A DNA stretch of 64,000 bases, taken from NCBI GenBank assembly GCA_015068425.1, contig SVKK01000004.1:36587-100586 (forward strand). The letters are read 5' to 3'. Source of the DNA: Oscillospiraceae bacterium (lineage in GTDB: Bacteria > Bacillota > Clostridia > Oscillospirales > Oscillospiraceae). The position numbers and the translations under genes are program-made. Shown here piece after piece: positions 1 through 8,448 of the stretch. The notes beneath the pieces were generated by a model that did not search any database, was not told the origin of the DNA, and was given only the letters and a program-made list of their open reading frames with translations. Positions within the stretch are counted from its first letter, which is position 1. Each line of letters begins with the position of its first letter.

Positions 1-290
1 TGATTTCGGATTTACCGTAGGGAACGGTCTTGACCGTTCCGAAAAACACCTCATCCGTCATTTGCTCCGCAAATGCCGCCTTCCCCTCGAGGGGAAGGCT
101 TTAAGGGCGGGCAATGCCCACCCCTACAGTGGGTGCGGTGGTTTGCGGGCCGGCCAGTGTCCGGCCCCTACAATGTTGATTTCGGATTTACCGTAGGGAA
201 CGGTCTTGACCGTTCCGAAAAACACCTCATCCGTCATTTGCTCCGCAAATGCCACCTTCCCTCAAGGGGAAGGCTTTAAAGGCGGGGATA
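1..290. repeat. REP/hairpin repeat array with a 176-bp tandem duplication
   Basis: No gene. A block of about 105 bp (GTAG-flanked hairpin GGAACGGTC/GACCGTTCC, then CATTTGC/GCAAATG, then CCTTCCCC/GGGGAAGG) occurs at 1 and again at 177. Between the copies lie a GGGCGGGC palindrome and a GGGCCGG/CCGGCCC palindrome followed by CTAC. The same modules recur in most large gaps of the window. The small ORFs here follow the palindromes and are not genes. Confidence 0.85.
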
Positions 291-293
291 ATT

Positions 294-323
294 CAAGAGC
301 CCCCTCGGCTGAGGGGGCTCTTG
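294..323 (-). terminator. Hairpin downstream of ispE
   Basis: Perfect 13-bp stem (CAAGAGCCCCCTC with its complement, 4-nt loop) just after the ispE stop codon. The minus-strand tail is only weakly U-rich (GAATTATC), so it may be a leaky terminator or an RNA end-protecting hairpin. Confidence 0.6.
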
Positions 324-329
324 AAACCG

Positions 330-1202
330 TTAATCCATAAGTTTTCTCACGGGTTTTGCCAGATAGCATTCAGGGCATTCGTTCTTCAGCTGCTGAAATG
401 CCTTTTCGGCCAGAGCTTCGCTTTCAAAAATTCCGAAAAGGGCGCTGCCGGTGCCTGTCATAACGCTGCCCAGAGCACCGAAGTCCAAAAGGCGGCTTTT
501 GAGGCGGGCAATATCCGCGCAGGAGCGGGGGAGCACATCTTCAAACACATTGTACATTCGGCAGACCACGCCTTCGAGAGAGGCGGAGTTGAGGGAGGAC
601 AGCATACCTGCGGTGTCCGGATGGAGACGGCTGCGCCGGGAGTCGATTTTTGCGAAAAGCTCGGGGGTGCGTATGGCAAAGGAGGGCTTGCAGATGACGA
701 AGAAACAGTCGGGCAGAGGGGGAAGATCCTCCAGGGTGGTACCCGTGCCGGTAGCAAGCTGAGTGCCTCCCGCTACGCAGAAGGGGATATCGCTGCCCAC
801 GGAGGCGGCGATTGCTTCAAGCTCGACGCGGGAAAATCTGTTTCCGCAAAGGCGGTTCAGTCCTCGCAGCACCGCGGCACCGTCACTGGAGCCGCCGCCC
901 ATACCTGCGCAGGTGGGGATGCGCTTCGTGATGCGGATATCGGCGCCGGTGTTTTCCATAGCTGCGGCTGAAAAGAATTTCTTTGTGGCGCGGACGGCGA
1001 TATTGCCCTCGTCGTTGGGGAGGAAGGCTGCATCGCTTTGGCAGCTGATATGCCCCGTGCCGTTCAGGGAAATGGAAATGTCATCGCAAAGGCTCACGGA
1101 CTGCATTATCATACGCATTTCGTGGTAACCGTTTGGGAGCAGTCCCAGAACATCCAGAGATATATTCACTTTTGCATAGGCTTTTTCAAAAATCTCGTTC
1201 AT
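330..1202 (-). CDS. ispE: 4-diphosphocytidyl-2-C-methyl-D-erythritol kinase (IspE)
   Basis: GHMP-family kinase of 290 residues, the usual IspE length. It phosphorylates CDP-methylerythritol in the cytosolic MEP route to isoprenoids. The N terminus AYAKVNISLDVLG matches the family start, and the glycine-rich ATP motif CAGMGGGSSDGAAVLRG lies near residue 95. The ATG overlaps the apgM stop codon by 4 bp (ATGA), implying translational coupling. A strong hairpin follows the gene. Confidence 0.95.
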   Translation of the reverse strand: MNEIFEKAYAKVNISLDVLGLLPNGYHEMRMIMQSVSLCDDISISLNGTGHISCQSDAAFLPNDEGNIAVRATKKFFSAAAMENTGADIRITKRIPTCAGMGGGSSDGAAVLRGLNRLCGNRFSRVELEAIAASVGSDIPFCVAGGTQLATGTGTTLEDLPPLPDCFFVICKPSFAIRTPELFAKIDSRRSRLHPDTAGMLSSLNSASLEGVVCRMYNVFEDVLPRSCADIARLKSRLLDFGALGSVMTGTGSALFGIFESEALAEKAFQQLKNECPECYLAKPVRKLMD

Positions 1203-2431
1203 AGTCCAAAAAGAAGCTTCATACAGCTTTCGGCGCCGGAGGGGTAGCTTGCCCCCAAGCTGCCGTTTTTCTCAGAATAGGGCAGACCCAGACGGGTATC
1301 CACTGTGGAATCATATAGCAGGAAGGGCACCGGCTCTCCGTCGTGGCCACGGGTGGCGGTGAGGGTTTTATGGTCGGAGAGGAAGAGAATGCGGTAATCC
1401 CAGCCCCGCTCATCGAAGGCCTTTACAAGAGGGGCCATGCAGCGGGAGTCCAGATTTTCAATGGCCTTTATCTTGCCGGGGGTATCCCCGTTATGGGTGC
1501 ATTCATCAGGGGCTTCAACGTGCAGCGCGGCAAAGTCATATTTTTCAAGAGTTTCGATAACGGCGGCAACCTTGCCTTCATAGTTGGTCTCCAGCTCGCC
1601 GGTGGCGCCCTCCACAAACACTCTCTCCAGTCCCGCAAGGGCGGCTATGCCGTGGCAGAGAGGAACGGCGGAGACAACTCCGCCCATTTTTCCGAAGTTC
1701 TCGGGGAAGGAGGGGAGCTCCACGGCGGTGCCTTCCGCCCAGAACCATATGCCGTTGGCGGGCATTTTTCCCTGGGTGCGGCGTTGGGCGTTTATAGGCA
1801 GCTGTTCCAGCTTTTCGTGAGCCAGCTTCATAAGAGAGAGGAGAGTTTCGGCATTGGCGCTGCCGGAGGGCAGCAGAGAACCTATCACTTCTCCTAAGTG
1901 ATCGTGGGGAGGGATAAGCTTCATTCCTGCGGCCTTTGCTCCGCTCTGAACAGCTATGTGGCGGAAGGAAGAGGCGGGGTAGACCACCATTCCCGCCTTT
2001 TCGGCAGCGGCGGCAAACTCGCTGTCGGCAAACAGAGCCTTTATGATAGCGTCCGAAGCATCACCCTCTATGCTGCCTGCGGAGTGGGAGAGAATGCGCT
2101 TTTCTTCAAAAGGCATATCCCCATCCTCATAGCAGACCATGTTGCAGCGGTAGGCAATGTCTCCGTTTTTCAGCTTAATACCTGTTGCGGCAGCTTCCAG
2201 AGGGGCGCGGCCGGTGTAGTATTTGAGAGGGTCGCAGCCGAAGATGGACAAAATGGCGGTGTCGCTGCCTGCGGGGAGGCTATCGGGGCAGTTTTTCACG
2301 CTGCCAAGAATGCCCTTTGCCGCAAGAGCATCGATGGTGGGCGTTGCGGCATATTCAATGGGCGTCTTGCCGCCCAACTCCGGAACGCTGTTATCGGCGA
2401 TGCCGTCACCTATAAAAAGCAGATACTTCAT
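1199..2431 (-). CDS. apgM: Cofactor-independent phosphoglycerate mutase, archaeal type (ApgM)
   Basis: A 410-residue alkaline-phosphatase-superfamily enzyme that interconverts 2- and 3-phosphoglycerate in glycolysis. The N terminus GDGIADNSVPELGGKTP holds the first metal-binding Asp, and AGSDTAILSIFGCDP holds the probable phospho-acceptor Ser. EAPDECTHNGD and LSDHKT resemble late metal-binding motifs. The reading frame is open a further 89 codons upstream into repeats, but the true start is the ATG at 2431, preceded by AAGGAGG. It overlaps ispE by 4 bp. Relatives in COG3635 were once annotated as homoserine kinases. Confidence 0.9.
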   Translation of the reverse strand: MKYLLFIGDGIADNSVPELGGKTPIEYAATPTIDALAAKGILGSVKNCPDSLPAGSDTAILSIFGCDPLKYYTGRAPLEAAATGIKLKNGDIAYRCNMVCYEDGDMPFEEKRILSHSAGSIEGDASDAIIKALFADSEFAAAAEKAGMVVYPASSFRHIAVQSGAKAAGMKLIPPHDHLGEVIGSLLPSGSANAETLLSLMKLAHEKLEQLPINAQRRTQGKMPANGIWFWAEGTAVELPSFPENFGKMGGVVSAVPLCHGIAALAGLERVFVEGATGELETNYEGKVAAVIETLEKYDFAALHVEAPDECTHNGDTPGKIKAIENLDSRCMAPLVKAFDERGWDYRILFLSDHKTLTATRGHDGEPVPFLLYDSTVDTRLGLPYSEKNGSLGASYPSGAESCMKLLFGL

Positions 2432-2494
2432 AATGAAAACCCTCCTTGTTCGCACAGGAAAGAAACTTGTGCGCGAGATGGATACATTTGCTGT

Positions 2495-2522
2495 ATTATA
2501 CTCCAAAGAAAGGGATTTGAAA
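2495..2522 (-). promoter_or_regulatory. Sigma-A promoter of apgM-ispE
   Basis: On the minus strand TTTCAA (2517-2522), 16 bp, then a perfect TATAAT (2495-2500), about 60 bp before the apgM start codon. Confidence 0.6.
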
Positions 2523-2565
2523 AGGGGGTAAATAAATGTTTTGTGTGGGATGAGGAGGATTTGAC

Positions 2566-2712
2566 GGCACAAACGGGCCGGCCAGTGTCCGGCCCCTACG
2601 AGCGTTAGTTTGCGGCGGTGCCATGTAGGGAACGGTCTTGACCGTTCCGAAAAAAACACCTCATCCGTCATTTGCTTCGCAAATGCCACCTTCCCCAAGG
2701 GGAAGGCAATGG
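2566..2712. repeat. REP/hairpin repeat array between apgM and lepA
   Basis: Contains GGGCCGG/CCGGCCC plus CTAC at 2575-2599, GTAG plus GGAACGGTC/GACCGTTCC near 2636, CATTTGC/GCAAATG near 2669, and CCTTCCCC/GGGGAAGG near 2690. Same module order as the array at the window start. Confidence 0.85.
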
Positions 2713-2734
2713 CGGCGCGGTACAGGCGGGAGAT

Positions 2735-2769
2735 AAAAAACAGGGACGGGGTCTTGCGACCTCGTCCCT
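2735..2769 (-). terminator. Intrinsic terminator of lepA
   Basis: Stem AGGGACG/CGTCCCT with an inner GTC/GAC pairing, followed on the minus strand by six T. It lies 10 bp after the lepA stop codon. Confidence 0.85.
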
Positions 2770-2779
2770 ATAAATATAA

Positions 2780-4591
2780 TCAATCCTCGTCGTCCAGCTT
2801 GAGGACAGCCATAAATGCCTCGGTGGGCATCTGAACAGTACCCAGAGAGCGCATACGCTTTTTGCCTTCCTTCTGCTTTTCCAGAAGCTTCTTTTTGCGG
2901 GTGATGTCGCCGCCGTAGCACTTGGCGAGAACATCCTTGCGGACGGCCTTGACGGTTTCGCGGGCGATAATCTTGCCGCCGATGGCGGCCTGCACAGGAA
3001 CCTCGAAAAGCTGGCGGGGAATATTCTCCTTGAGCTTTTCGCATATTCTGCGGGCGCGGCCATAGGCTTTTTCCCTGTGGACTATGAAGCTGAGGGCGTC
3101 CACCTGCTCGCCGTTGAGGAGGATATCCACCTTAACAAGGTCGCTGGGGCGATACTCGAGGAACTCATAGTCAAGGCTGGCGTAGCCCTTGGTGCGTGCC
3201 TTGAGGGTGTCAAAGAAGTCATACACTATCTCATTGAGGGGCAGGTTATAATGAATCTCAACAAGGTTTTTGTCCAGATACTGCATATCCTTGAACTCGC
3301 CCCGTCTATCCTGGCACATGGGCATAATATTGCCTATGTAATCGGGGGGAGAGATGATGCTGGCCTTCACGAAGGGCTCCTGACTCTCCTCAATAACGGT
3401 GGGGTCGGGATAATCGTGGGGGTTATCAATGCGGATTATGCTGCCGTCGGACTTCTGAATTTCGTAAATAACGCTGGGGAGAGTGGTGATGAGATCCAGA
3501 TTAAACTCGCGCTCAAGGCGCTCCTGAATAATTTCCATATGGAGCATACCCAAAAAGCCGCAGCGGAAGCCAAAGCCCAGAGCCACGGAGCTTTCCGGCT
3601 CAAACACCAGAGATGCATCGTTGAGCTGGAGCTTTTCCAGAGCCTCGCGGAGGTCGCCAAAGCGGCTTCCGTCCTCGGTGTAGATGCCGCAGTAGACCAT
3701 GGGGCGGGCGGGACGGTAACCGGGGAGAGCCTCGGCGGCGGGAGCGGCGGCATCGGTGACGGTGTCGCCCACGCTGGTGTCTTTCACATTCTTGATGGAA
3801 GCAGTGAAGCAGCCAACCTCGCCGGCACGGAGGCAGCGGGTGTTTTCCACTCCCTTGGGGCGGAGATACCCGCACTCCAGAACCTTGAAGGTGGCGCCGG
3901 AGGCCATCATCTTTATCTCCTGACCCACCTCCAAAGTGCCTTCCTTTACGCAGACATATACGATAACACCCACATAGGCGTCATACTGGCTGTCAAAAAT
4001 AAGAGCTTGGAGGGGGGCGGAAGCGTCGCCGGTGGGAGCGGGAATGTTTTTCACAACATCCTCCAGAACGGCGCGGGTGTTGAGACCCATTTTGGCGCTG
4101 ATTTCCGGAGCCTCGGAGCAATCCAGACCGATGATATCCTCGATCTCCTGCTTAACCTTTGCAGGGTCGGCGGCGGGCAGGTCTATCTTGTTGACGACAG
4201 GGAGTATTTCCAGATCGTGATCCAAAGCCAGATAGGTGTTGGCGAGAGTCTGGGCTTCAACGCCCTGCGCGGCATCGACTACCAGCACGGCGCCTTCGCA
4301 GGCGGCCAGAGAGCGGCTGACTTCATAGTTGAAGTCAACATGACCCGGGGTGTCTATAAGGTTGAGAGCATAAGTCTCGCCGTTTTCGGCAGTATAGTCC
4401 AGACGGACGGCGCGGGCCTTGATGGTGATACCGCGCTCACGCTCCAGCTCCATATTGTCCAAAATCTGGTTTTCCATCTCGCGCTGAGGCACCGCGTTGC
4501 AGTGCTCGATAAGACGGTCGGAAAGGGTGGACTTGCCGTGGTCTATATGTGCGATTATGGAAAAGTTTCTGATATGGTCTTTTGCGATCAT
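2780..4591 (-). CDS. lepA: Elongation factor 4 (LepA), ribosome back-translocase GTPase
   Basis: A 603-residue translational GTPase of standard LepA length. G1 AHIDHGKST is at about residue 15, G3 DTPGHVDF near 80, and G4 VNKID near 134. The C terminus has the LepA-specific YASLDYEF and [18 protein letters not shown] segments. It acts on stalled or mistranslocated ribosomes. The ATG overlaps the stop codon of the upstream XRE regulator by 4 bp, and SD GGAGG lies within that gene. Confidence 0.97.
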   Translation of the reverse strand: MIAKDHIRNFSIIAHIDHGKSTLSDRLIEHCNAVPQREMENQILDNMELERERGITIKARAVRLDYTAENGETYALNLIDTPGHVDFNYEVSRSLAACEGAVLVVDAAQGVEAQTLANTYLALDHDLEILPVVNKIDLPAADPAKVKQEIEDIIGLDCSEAPEISAKMGLNTRAVLEDVVKNIPAPTGDASAPLQALIFDSQYDAYVGVIVYVCVKEGTLEVGQEIKMMASGATFKVLECGYLRPKGVENTRCLRAGEVGCFTASIKNVKDTSVGDTVTDAAAPAAEALPGYRPARPMVYCGIYTEDGSRFGDLREALEKLQLNDASLVFEPESSVALGFGFRCGFLGMLHMEIIQERLEREFNLDLITTLPSVIYEIQKSDGSIIRIDNPHDYPDPTVIEESQEPFVKASIISPPDYIGNIMPMCQDRRGEFKDMQYLDKNLVEIHYNLPLNEIVYDFFDTLKARTKGYASLDYEFLEYRPSDLVKVDILLNGEQVDALSFIVHREKAYGRARRICEKLKENIPRQLFEVPVQAAIGGKIIARETVKAVRKDVLAKCYGGDITRKKKLLEKQKEGKKRMRSLGTVQMPTEAFMAVLKLDDED

Positions 4592-4893
4592 TTCTTCAGT
4601 TCCTCCAGTTTTTTGCCTGCCTTTTCGCTGAGGGCGCGGAGCTCCTCCACAAGGCTTTCGAATTCCTCCCGTGATGCGGTTCGGGCGGACTCATCGGCAA
4701 GGCCGAGAAGATAGTCGGCGCTTACTCCGTAATAGCGGCAGGCGCGGCATACAAAATCCAGACCCGGTTCGCGGGCATCGTTTTCATAGTGGCTCAAGAG
4801 AGCCTGACTTATTTTAAGGTCGGCGGCTGCCTTGCGCTGGCTTATACCCCGCTCTTTCCGCAGCTCCGACATAGTCTGAGAAAATATTTTCAT
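4588..4893 (-). CDS. XRE-family helix-turn-helix regulator
   Basis: About 101 residues. A Cro/CI-type HTH fills residues 8-62 ([20 protein letters not shown]), followed by a helical Glu/Lys-rich tail. The ATG at 4893 is preferred; a GTG at 4902 is in frame but badly spaced from any SD. Coupling to lepA suggests co-regulation. The target is unknown; repression of its own promoter just upstream is plausible but only inferred. Confidence 0.8.
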   Translation of the reverse strand: MKIFSQTMSELRKERGISQRKAAADLKISQALLSHYENDAREPGLDFVCRACRYYGVSADYLLGLADESARTASREEFESLVEELRALSEKAGKKLEELKK

Positions 4894-4925
4894 TTTCGTC
4901 ACATCCCAAAATGATAACTGAAAGT

Positions 4926-4954
4926 ATTATAAATGCTGAAAAAGTTTTTGTAAA
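4926..4954 (-). promoter_or_regulatory. Sigma-A promoter of the XRE regulator-lepA operon
   Basis: TTTACA (4949-4954), 17-bp spacer and TATAAT (4926-4931) on the minus strand. The roughly 300-bp gap 4894-5196 holds this promoter and the divergent rpsF promoter, and no gene. Confidence 0.75.
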
Positions 4955-5066
4955 TAGCGAAAGGAAGTATTTTTTAGGGCTGCGGTTCTATATATTGGGC
5001 GGGATTTTCCTCTCCTCCACAAGGGAGAGAAATGGCAAAAAGCATTGAGAAATCAAGACTTTTCCC

Positions 5067-5094
5067 TTGACAAGCTGCCGAAAAAGTGTATAAT
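5067..5094 (+). promoter_or_regulatory. Sigma-A promoter of rpsF-ssb-rpsR
   Basis: Consensus TTGACA (5067-5072), 16-bp spacer, TATAAT (5089-5094). It leaves a leader of about 95 nt before rpsF. Confidence 0.85.
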
Positions 5095-5114
5095 ATAAAG
5101 GCTTGCCGTGCAAG

Positions 5115-5155
5115 AGCAAGCAAGGCAACGGTCAGATGTTGCCTAATCCTTGCCT
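5115..5155 (+). promoter_or_regulatory. Possible S6:S18 autoregulatory leader hairpin
   Basis: A hairpin pairs CAAGG...CAAC with GTTG...CCTTG around a bulge containing CC, upstream of rpsF. S6:S18 complexes are known to bind rpsF leaders in many bacteria through a bulged CCG hairpin. The match here is loose. Confidence 0.3.
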
Positions 5156-5196
5156 GTATATAAGTGCAGGCCATTAGTCCAGAAGGAGGTGCTGAA

Positions 5197-5493
5197 ATGG
5201 CAAAGACTACCGCTAAGTACGAGTGCATGTACATCCTCAATCCCAACCTGGCTGAGGAGGAGTACGCTGCTGTCGTAGAAAAGTTCAAGGCTCTTGTCGA
5301 GGCAAACGGTACTATCGATGAAATGCAGGAGATGGGTAAGCGCAAGCTGGCTTACGAAATCAACTACCTCACCGAAGGTTACTACGTTCTCGTCAAGTTC
5401 ACCAGCGGCCCTGAGTTCCCCGCTGAGCTCGACCGCGTCCTCGGAATCACCGATGGCGTTATCCGCAGTCTCATCACTCTTCGTTGTGAATAA
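5197..5493 (+). CDS. rpsF: 30S ribosomal protein bS6
   Basis: 98 residues, a small acidic ribosomal protein that pairs with S18 on the 30S platform. KYECMYILNPNL is a typical S6 opening. The start is the ATG at 5197 with SD AGAAGGAGGT; an in-frame GTG at 5164 has no SD. First gene of the conserved rpsF-ssb-rpsR operon. Confidence 0.97.
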   Translation: MAKTTAKYECMYILNPNLAEEEYAAVVEKFKALVEANGTIDEMQEMGKRKLAYEINYLTEGYYVLVKFTSGPEFPAELDRVLGITDGVIRSLITLRCE

Positions 5494-5505
5494 GGAGTAA
5501 AGACT

Positions 5506-5985
5506 ATGCTTAACCACATCACCCTTATGGGTCGCCTTGTCCGTGACCCCGAGCTCCGCTACACCGGAAGTCAGGTTCCCGTGGCCAGCTTCACTCTGGC
5601 TGTTGACCGTGATTTCGGCGGACGTGACGGAGCAGAGCGCCAGACCGATTTTATTGATATCGTGGCATGGCGCAACACCGCGGAATTCGTTTCCAAGTAT
5701 TTCTCTAAGGGCAGCATGGCAGTTGTTTCCGGCCGCCTGCAGATAAGAGATTGGACCGACCGCGATAATAACAAGCGCCGCACAGCAGAAGTTGTTGCGG
5801 AGAACGTTTACTTCGGTGAAAGCAAGCGCAGCCGTGAAGACGGCTATCAGAGCGCTCCTCGCAGCAGCTCTCGCGACAGTTATCAGAGCAACCCCTATCA
5901 GGGCGGATACCAGAGCTTCGACTCTGCTCCCTCCGCAGGTGCTTTCTCTGACCTGAGCGACACCGACGGGGAACTCCCCTTCTAA
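5506..5985 (+). CDS. ssb: Single-stranded DNA-binding protein (SSB)
   Basis: 159 residues. The OB-fold spans about residues 1-105 (MLNHITLMGRLVRDPELRYT), followed by a Ser/Gln/Tyr-rich flexible linker and the acidic tip SDTDGELPF that recruits replication and repair partners. It lies between rpsF and rpsR, the usual order. Confidence 0.97.
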   Translation: MLNHITLMGRLVRDPELRYTGSQVPVASFTLAVDRDFGGRDGAERQTDFIDIVAWRNTAEFVSKYFSKGSMAVVSGRLQIRDWTDRDNNKRRTAEVVAENVYFGESKRSREDGYQSAPRSSSRDSYQSNPYQGGYQSFDSAPSAGAFSDLSDTDGELPF

Positions 5986-6024
5986 AAATAGCTGCGAACA
6001 AAATACTTAAAGGAGGATACAGCC

Positions 6025-6264
6025 TTGGCTTTTGATAAGAACAATGCAAAGAACCATAAGCGCAGAAAGGTTTGCCAGTTCTGTGCCGATAAGAGCACTT
6101 TTATCGACTACAAAGATACTGCTAAGCTCCGCCGCTATATGTCCGAGCGCGGCAAGATTCTGCCCCGCCGTGCAACCGGTACCTGCGCTATGCATCAGCG
6201 TCAGCTCACTGAGGCCATTAAGAGAGCCCGTCAGGTGGCCCTCCTGCCTTACGTTGTTGACTAA
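6025..6264 (+). CDS. rpsR: 30S ribosomal protein bS18, TTG start
   Basis: 79 residues with the typical core [21 protein letters not shown] plus a Cys in GTCAMHQ suggests a zinc-binding form of S18. The start codon is TTG at 6025, with a strong AGGAGG eight bases before it; no ATG gives the full conserved N terminus. An intrinsic terminator follows. Confidence 0.95.
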   Translation: MAFDKNNAKNHKRRKVCQFCADKSTFIDYKDTAKLRRYMSERGKILPRRATGTCAMHQRQLTEAIKRARQVALLPYVVD

Positions 6265-6273
6265 TTTAAGATG

Positions 6274-6310
6274 AAAAAAACACCCGCACCAATGGTGCGG
6301 GTGTTTTTTT
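6274..6310 (+). terminator. Intrinsic terminator of rpsF-ssb-rpsR
   Basis: CACCCGCACC/GGTGCGGGTG stem flanked by A7 and T7, directly after rpsR. It could work in both directions. Confidence 0.93.
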
Positions 6311-6332
6311 GTTGTAAGACTTTGTGCGGTGC

Positions 6333-6515
6333 CATGTAGGGAACGGTCCTGACCGTTCCGAAAAACACCTCATCCGTCTTTTGCCTGCGGGAATTATATA
6401 GTTATCGCACCAAACAACTTCCCTCCTCGCGGCATAGCCGCTCCGGTCGGTGGCTAAAAACATGCCACCGGCATGTTTTCTTAACGCCCCGACCTCAAGG
6501 GGAAGGCTTTAAAGG
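6333..6515. repeat. REP/hairpin array containing K repeat copy 1
   Basis: GTAG plus GGAACGGTC/GACCGTTCC, the CACCTCATCCGTC spacer, then a 112-bp module at 6382-6493 (K1). K1 includes GCGGC/GCCGC and ACATGCC/GGCATGT hairpins. It is identical over 112 bp to 58190-58301 and partly to 16642-16719. Confidence 0.88.
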
Positions 6516-6519
6516 CGGG

Positions 6520-6552
6520 AACATCCCTCGCCCGTTCGGACTGAGGGATGTT
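6520..6552 (-). terminator. Hairpin downstream of the apt-like gene
   Basis: AACATCCCTC/GAGGGATGTT stem seven bases after the stop codon. No clear U-tract follows on the minus strand, so termination is uncertain. Confidence 0.5.
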
Positions 6553-6558
6553 CTTTGC

Positions 6559-7110
6559 TTATTTTATGCTGCCGTCGGCATTGAAAAGGGGAAGAGGAGC
6601 AAGGGTGATGATATCCTCGCGGTTAGCCGCGTCGCCCTCGGCGAGAATAGCCATTCTGCCGGCTATGATACCGCCGCACTTTTCCACAAGAACTTCCATT
6701 GCGTGGAGGCTCTCGCCGGTGGAGATAACGTCGTCAAGGATGAGCATACGCTTGCCCTTGATCATCTCGGCATCTTCGGTGTCCATTACGAGAGTCTGCT
6801 TGCCTGCGGTGGTGATGGACTGAACCTCAACCTCCAGAACGCCGCTCATATATGCCTTTGCCTTTTTGCGGGCAAGGAAATACTTGTCGGCGCCGGACTG
6901 GCGGGCCATTTCGTAGAGCAGGGGGATTGCTTTTGCCTCGGGGGCAATCAGGTAGTCATAGTCGGGAGCCAGCTTCAAAAGCTCGGCTGCGCAGTGGACG
7001 GTAAGCTCAACATCGCCGAAAATAACAAATGCGCCTATATAAAGGTCATCGGTTACCTTGCAGATGGGAAGATCCCGCTTAAGGCCGGCTATGTCTATCT
7101 CGTATTTCAT
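6559..7110 (-). CDS. apt: Purine-type phosphoribosyltransferase (Apt-like)
   Basis: 183 residues, class I PRTase. The PRPP-binding loop RMLILDDVISTGES is near residue 122, with an upstream IAPEAKAIPLLYEMA segment as in adenine PRTases. The family joins a free purine base to PRPP in salvage. Adenine is the likeliest substrate, but xanthine/guanine enzymes share the fold. SD AGGAGG precedes the ATG. It has its own promoter beyond the cinA stop codon. Confidence 0.8.
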   Translation of the reverse strand: MKYEIDIAGLKRDLPICKVTDDLYIGAFVIFGDVELTVHCAAELLKLAPDYDYLIAPEAKAIPLLYEMARQSGADKYFLARKKAKAYMSGVLEVEVQSITTAGKQTLVMDTEDAEMIKGKRMLILDDVISTGESLHAMEVLVEKCGGIIAGRMAILAEGDAANREDIITLAPLPLFNADGSIK

Positions 7111-7161
7111 TTTTCTTCCTCCTAAAAATATGTGAAAAAATGTTATTTTAATTTCAAGAAT

Positions 7162-7189
7162 ATTATACAGACTCCTACGATAAAATCAA
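7162..7189 (-). promoter_or_regulatory. Sigma-A promoter of the apt-like gene
   Basis: TTGATT (7184-7189), 16-bp spacer, TATAAT (7162-7167) on the minus strand, in the gap after cinA. Confidence 0.75.
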
Positions 7190-7193
7190 GGCT

Positions 7194-8444
7194 TTATCCA
7201 TTAACTTCAAGACCGGTGAGGGCGCGGCGGAGCATATCAAAGGCATAGTTTGCGCTGAGGGTGCGGATGCGGCTGCGGTCGCTGCGCGCTCCAAGATGGA
7301 GATGGCGCACAAAGCTTCCCTTTTCGCAGGCCAAAGCTACAAAAACCGTGCCCACATCGTGAACTCCGTCTCCGTCGGGACCTGCGATGCCGGTGACTCC
7401 GATTCCGAAGTCCGAGCCGAGGATTTTGCGGATATTTTCCGCAAGGGCAAGAGCCACTTCGGGAGAATAGACGCTTTTCTCCTCAATAAGCTCATAGGGC
7501 AGGCCCAGAAGAATATTCTTGGCCTCATTGGTATAAACGGTGCAGCCGCCGCGGAAAACGGCGCTGGAGCCGGGCAGGTCGGTTATGCGCTTGGCGATAA
7601 GACCGCCGGTGCAGCTCTCCGCCGCCGCAAAGCTGAGACCCTTTTCCTTCAGAAGCTGCAGCACGGTGTTTTCAAGGCTGTCGCTGTCCACTCCGTATAT
7701 GAAGTCACCCAGCTTTTCCCGGCAAAGGGCAATAATGGGCGCCATCATCTCCTCCGCCTTTTCGGCGTTTTCCGCCTTGGCGGTCACTCTCAGGCGCACC
7801 TCTCCCTCCTTGGCGTAAGGCGCAAGGCTGGGGTTTTGAAGGGCGTTCATCTCATCCCGAAGCATTTCTTCCACATGGCTTTCGCCCATGCCGAAAATAT
7901 GGAGATTGTGGGAAAAGATAGGCTCGGCGCTGACTTTTCTCAGATAATCAAGACCGCCGTGAGCCATCATAGCGCGCATCTCCTTGGGAGGACCGGGCAA
8001 AATCAGCACGGTTTTGCCCTCAGCCTGAAAACCGCAGCCGGGGGCTGTGCCGCAGGTGTTATAAAAGGGTGTGCAGCCCTTGGGCAGCCAGCATTGGGAG
8101 AGATTGTTGTCGGGCATATTGGGTGCCCAAGCGGCAAAATACTCCTCCAGCTCTGCCTTGACCTTTTCGTCAAAATACATCTCCGTGCCGAAAACCTGGC
8201 AGACGGTCTGCCTTGTAAGGTCATCGCAGGTGGGGCCAAGACCGCCGGTGGTGATTATAAGGTCGGCGCGAGACTTGGCAAGGAGCAGGCTCTCTCTCAG
8301 CCGGGCGGGATTATCCCCCACGGTGGAATGCCAGAACACATTTATGCCCAGATCCGCCAGCATAAGGCTCAAATCTCTGGTGTTTGTATTAACGATGTTG
8401 CCCAGCAGCAGCTCGGTGCCGATGGAGATGATTTCAGCGTTCAT
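7194..8444 (-). CDS. cinA: CinA: damage-inducible protein / nicotinamide-nucleotide amidase
   Basis: 416 residues with both CinA domains. Residues 1-170 are the MoCF-like domain (MNAEIISIGTELLLGNIVNTN, TTGGLGPTCDDLT). The C-terminal amidase domain has AAAESCTGGLIAKRITDLPGSS and VTGIAGPDGDG. CinA deamidates NMN in pyridine nucleotide recycling and is linked to competence in some Firmicutes. It follows the M28 peptidase gene by 4 bp. Confidence 0.94.
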   Translation of the reverse strand: MNAEIISIGTELLLGNIVNTNTRDLSLMLADLGINVFWHSTVGDNPARLRESLLLAKSRADLIITTGGLGPTCDDLTRQTVCQVFGTEMYFDEKVKAELEEYFAAWAPNMPDNNLSQCWLPKGCTPFYNTCGTAPGCGFQAEGKTVLILPGPPKEMRAMMAHGGLDYLRKVSAEPIFSHNLHIFGMGESHVEEMLRDEMNALQNPSLAPYAKEGEVRLRVTAKAENAEKAEEMMAPIIALCREKLGDFIYGVDSDSLENTVLQLLKEKGLSFAAAESCTGGLIAKRITDLPGSSAVFRGGCTVYTNEAKNILLGLPYELIEEKSVYSPEVALALAENIRKILGSDFGIGVTGIAGPDGDGVHDVGTVFVALACEKGSFVRHLHLGARSDRSRIRTLSANYAFDMLRRALTGLEVNG

Positions 8445-8448
8445 AGAC

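Noticed and set aside
3077-4714. 545-codon open frame antisense to lepA
   Set aside because: Shadow of lepA; no domain, no ribosome binding site.
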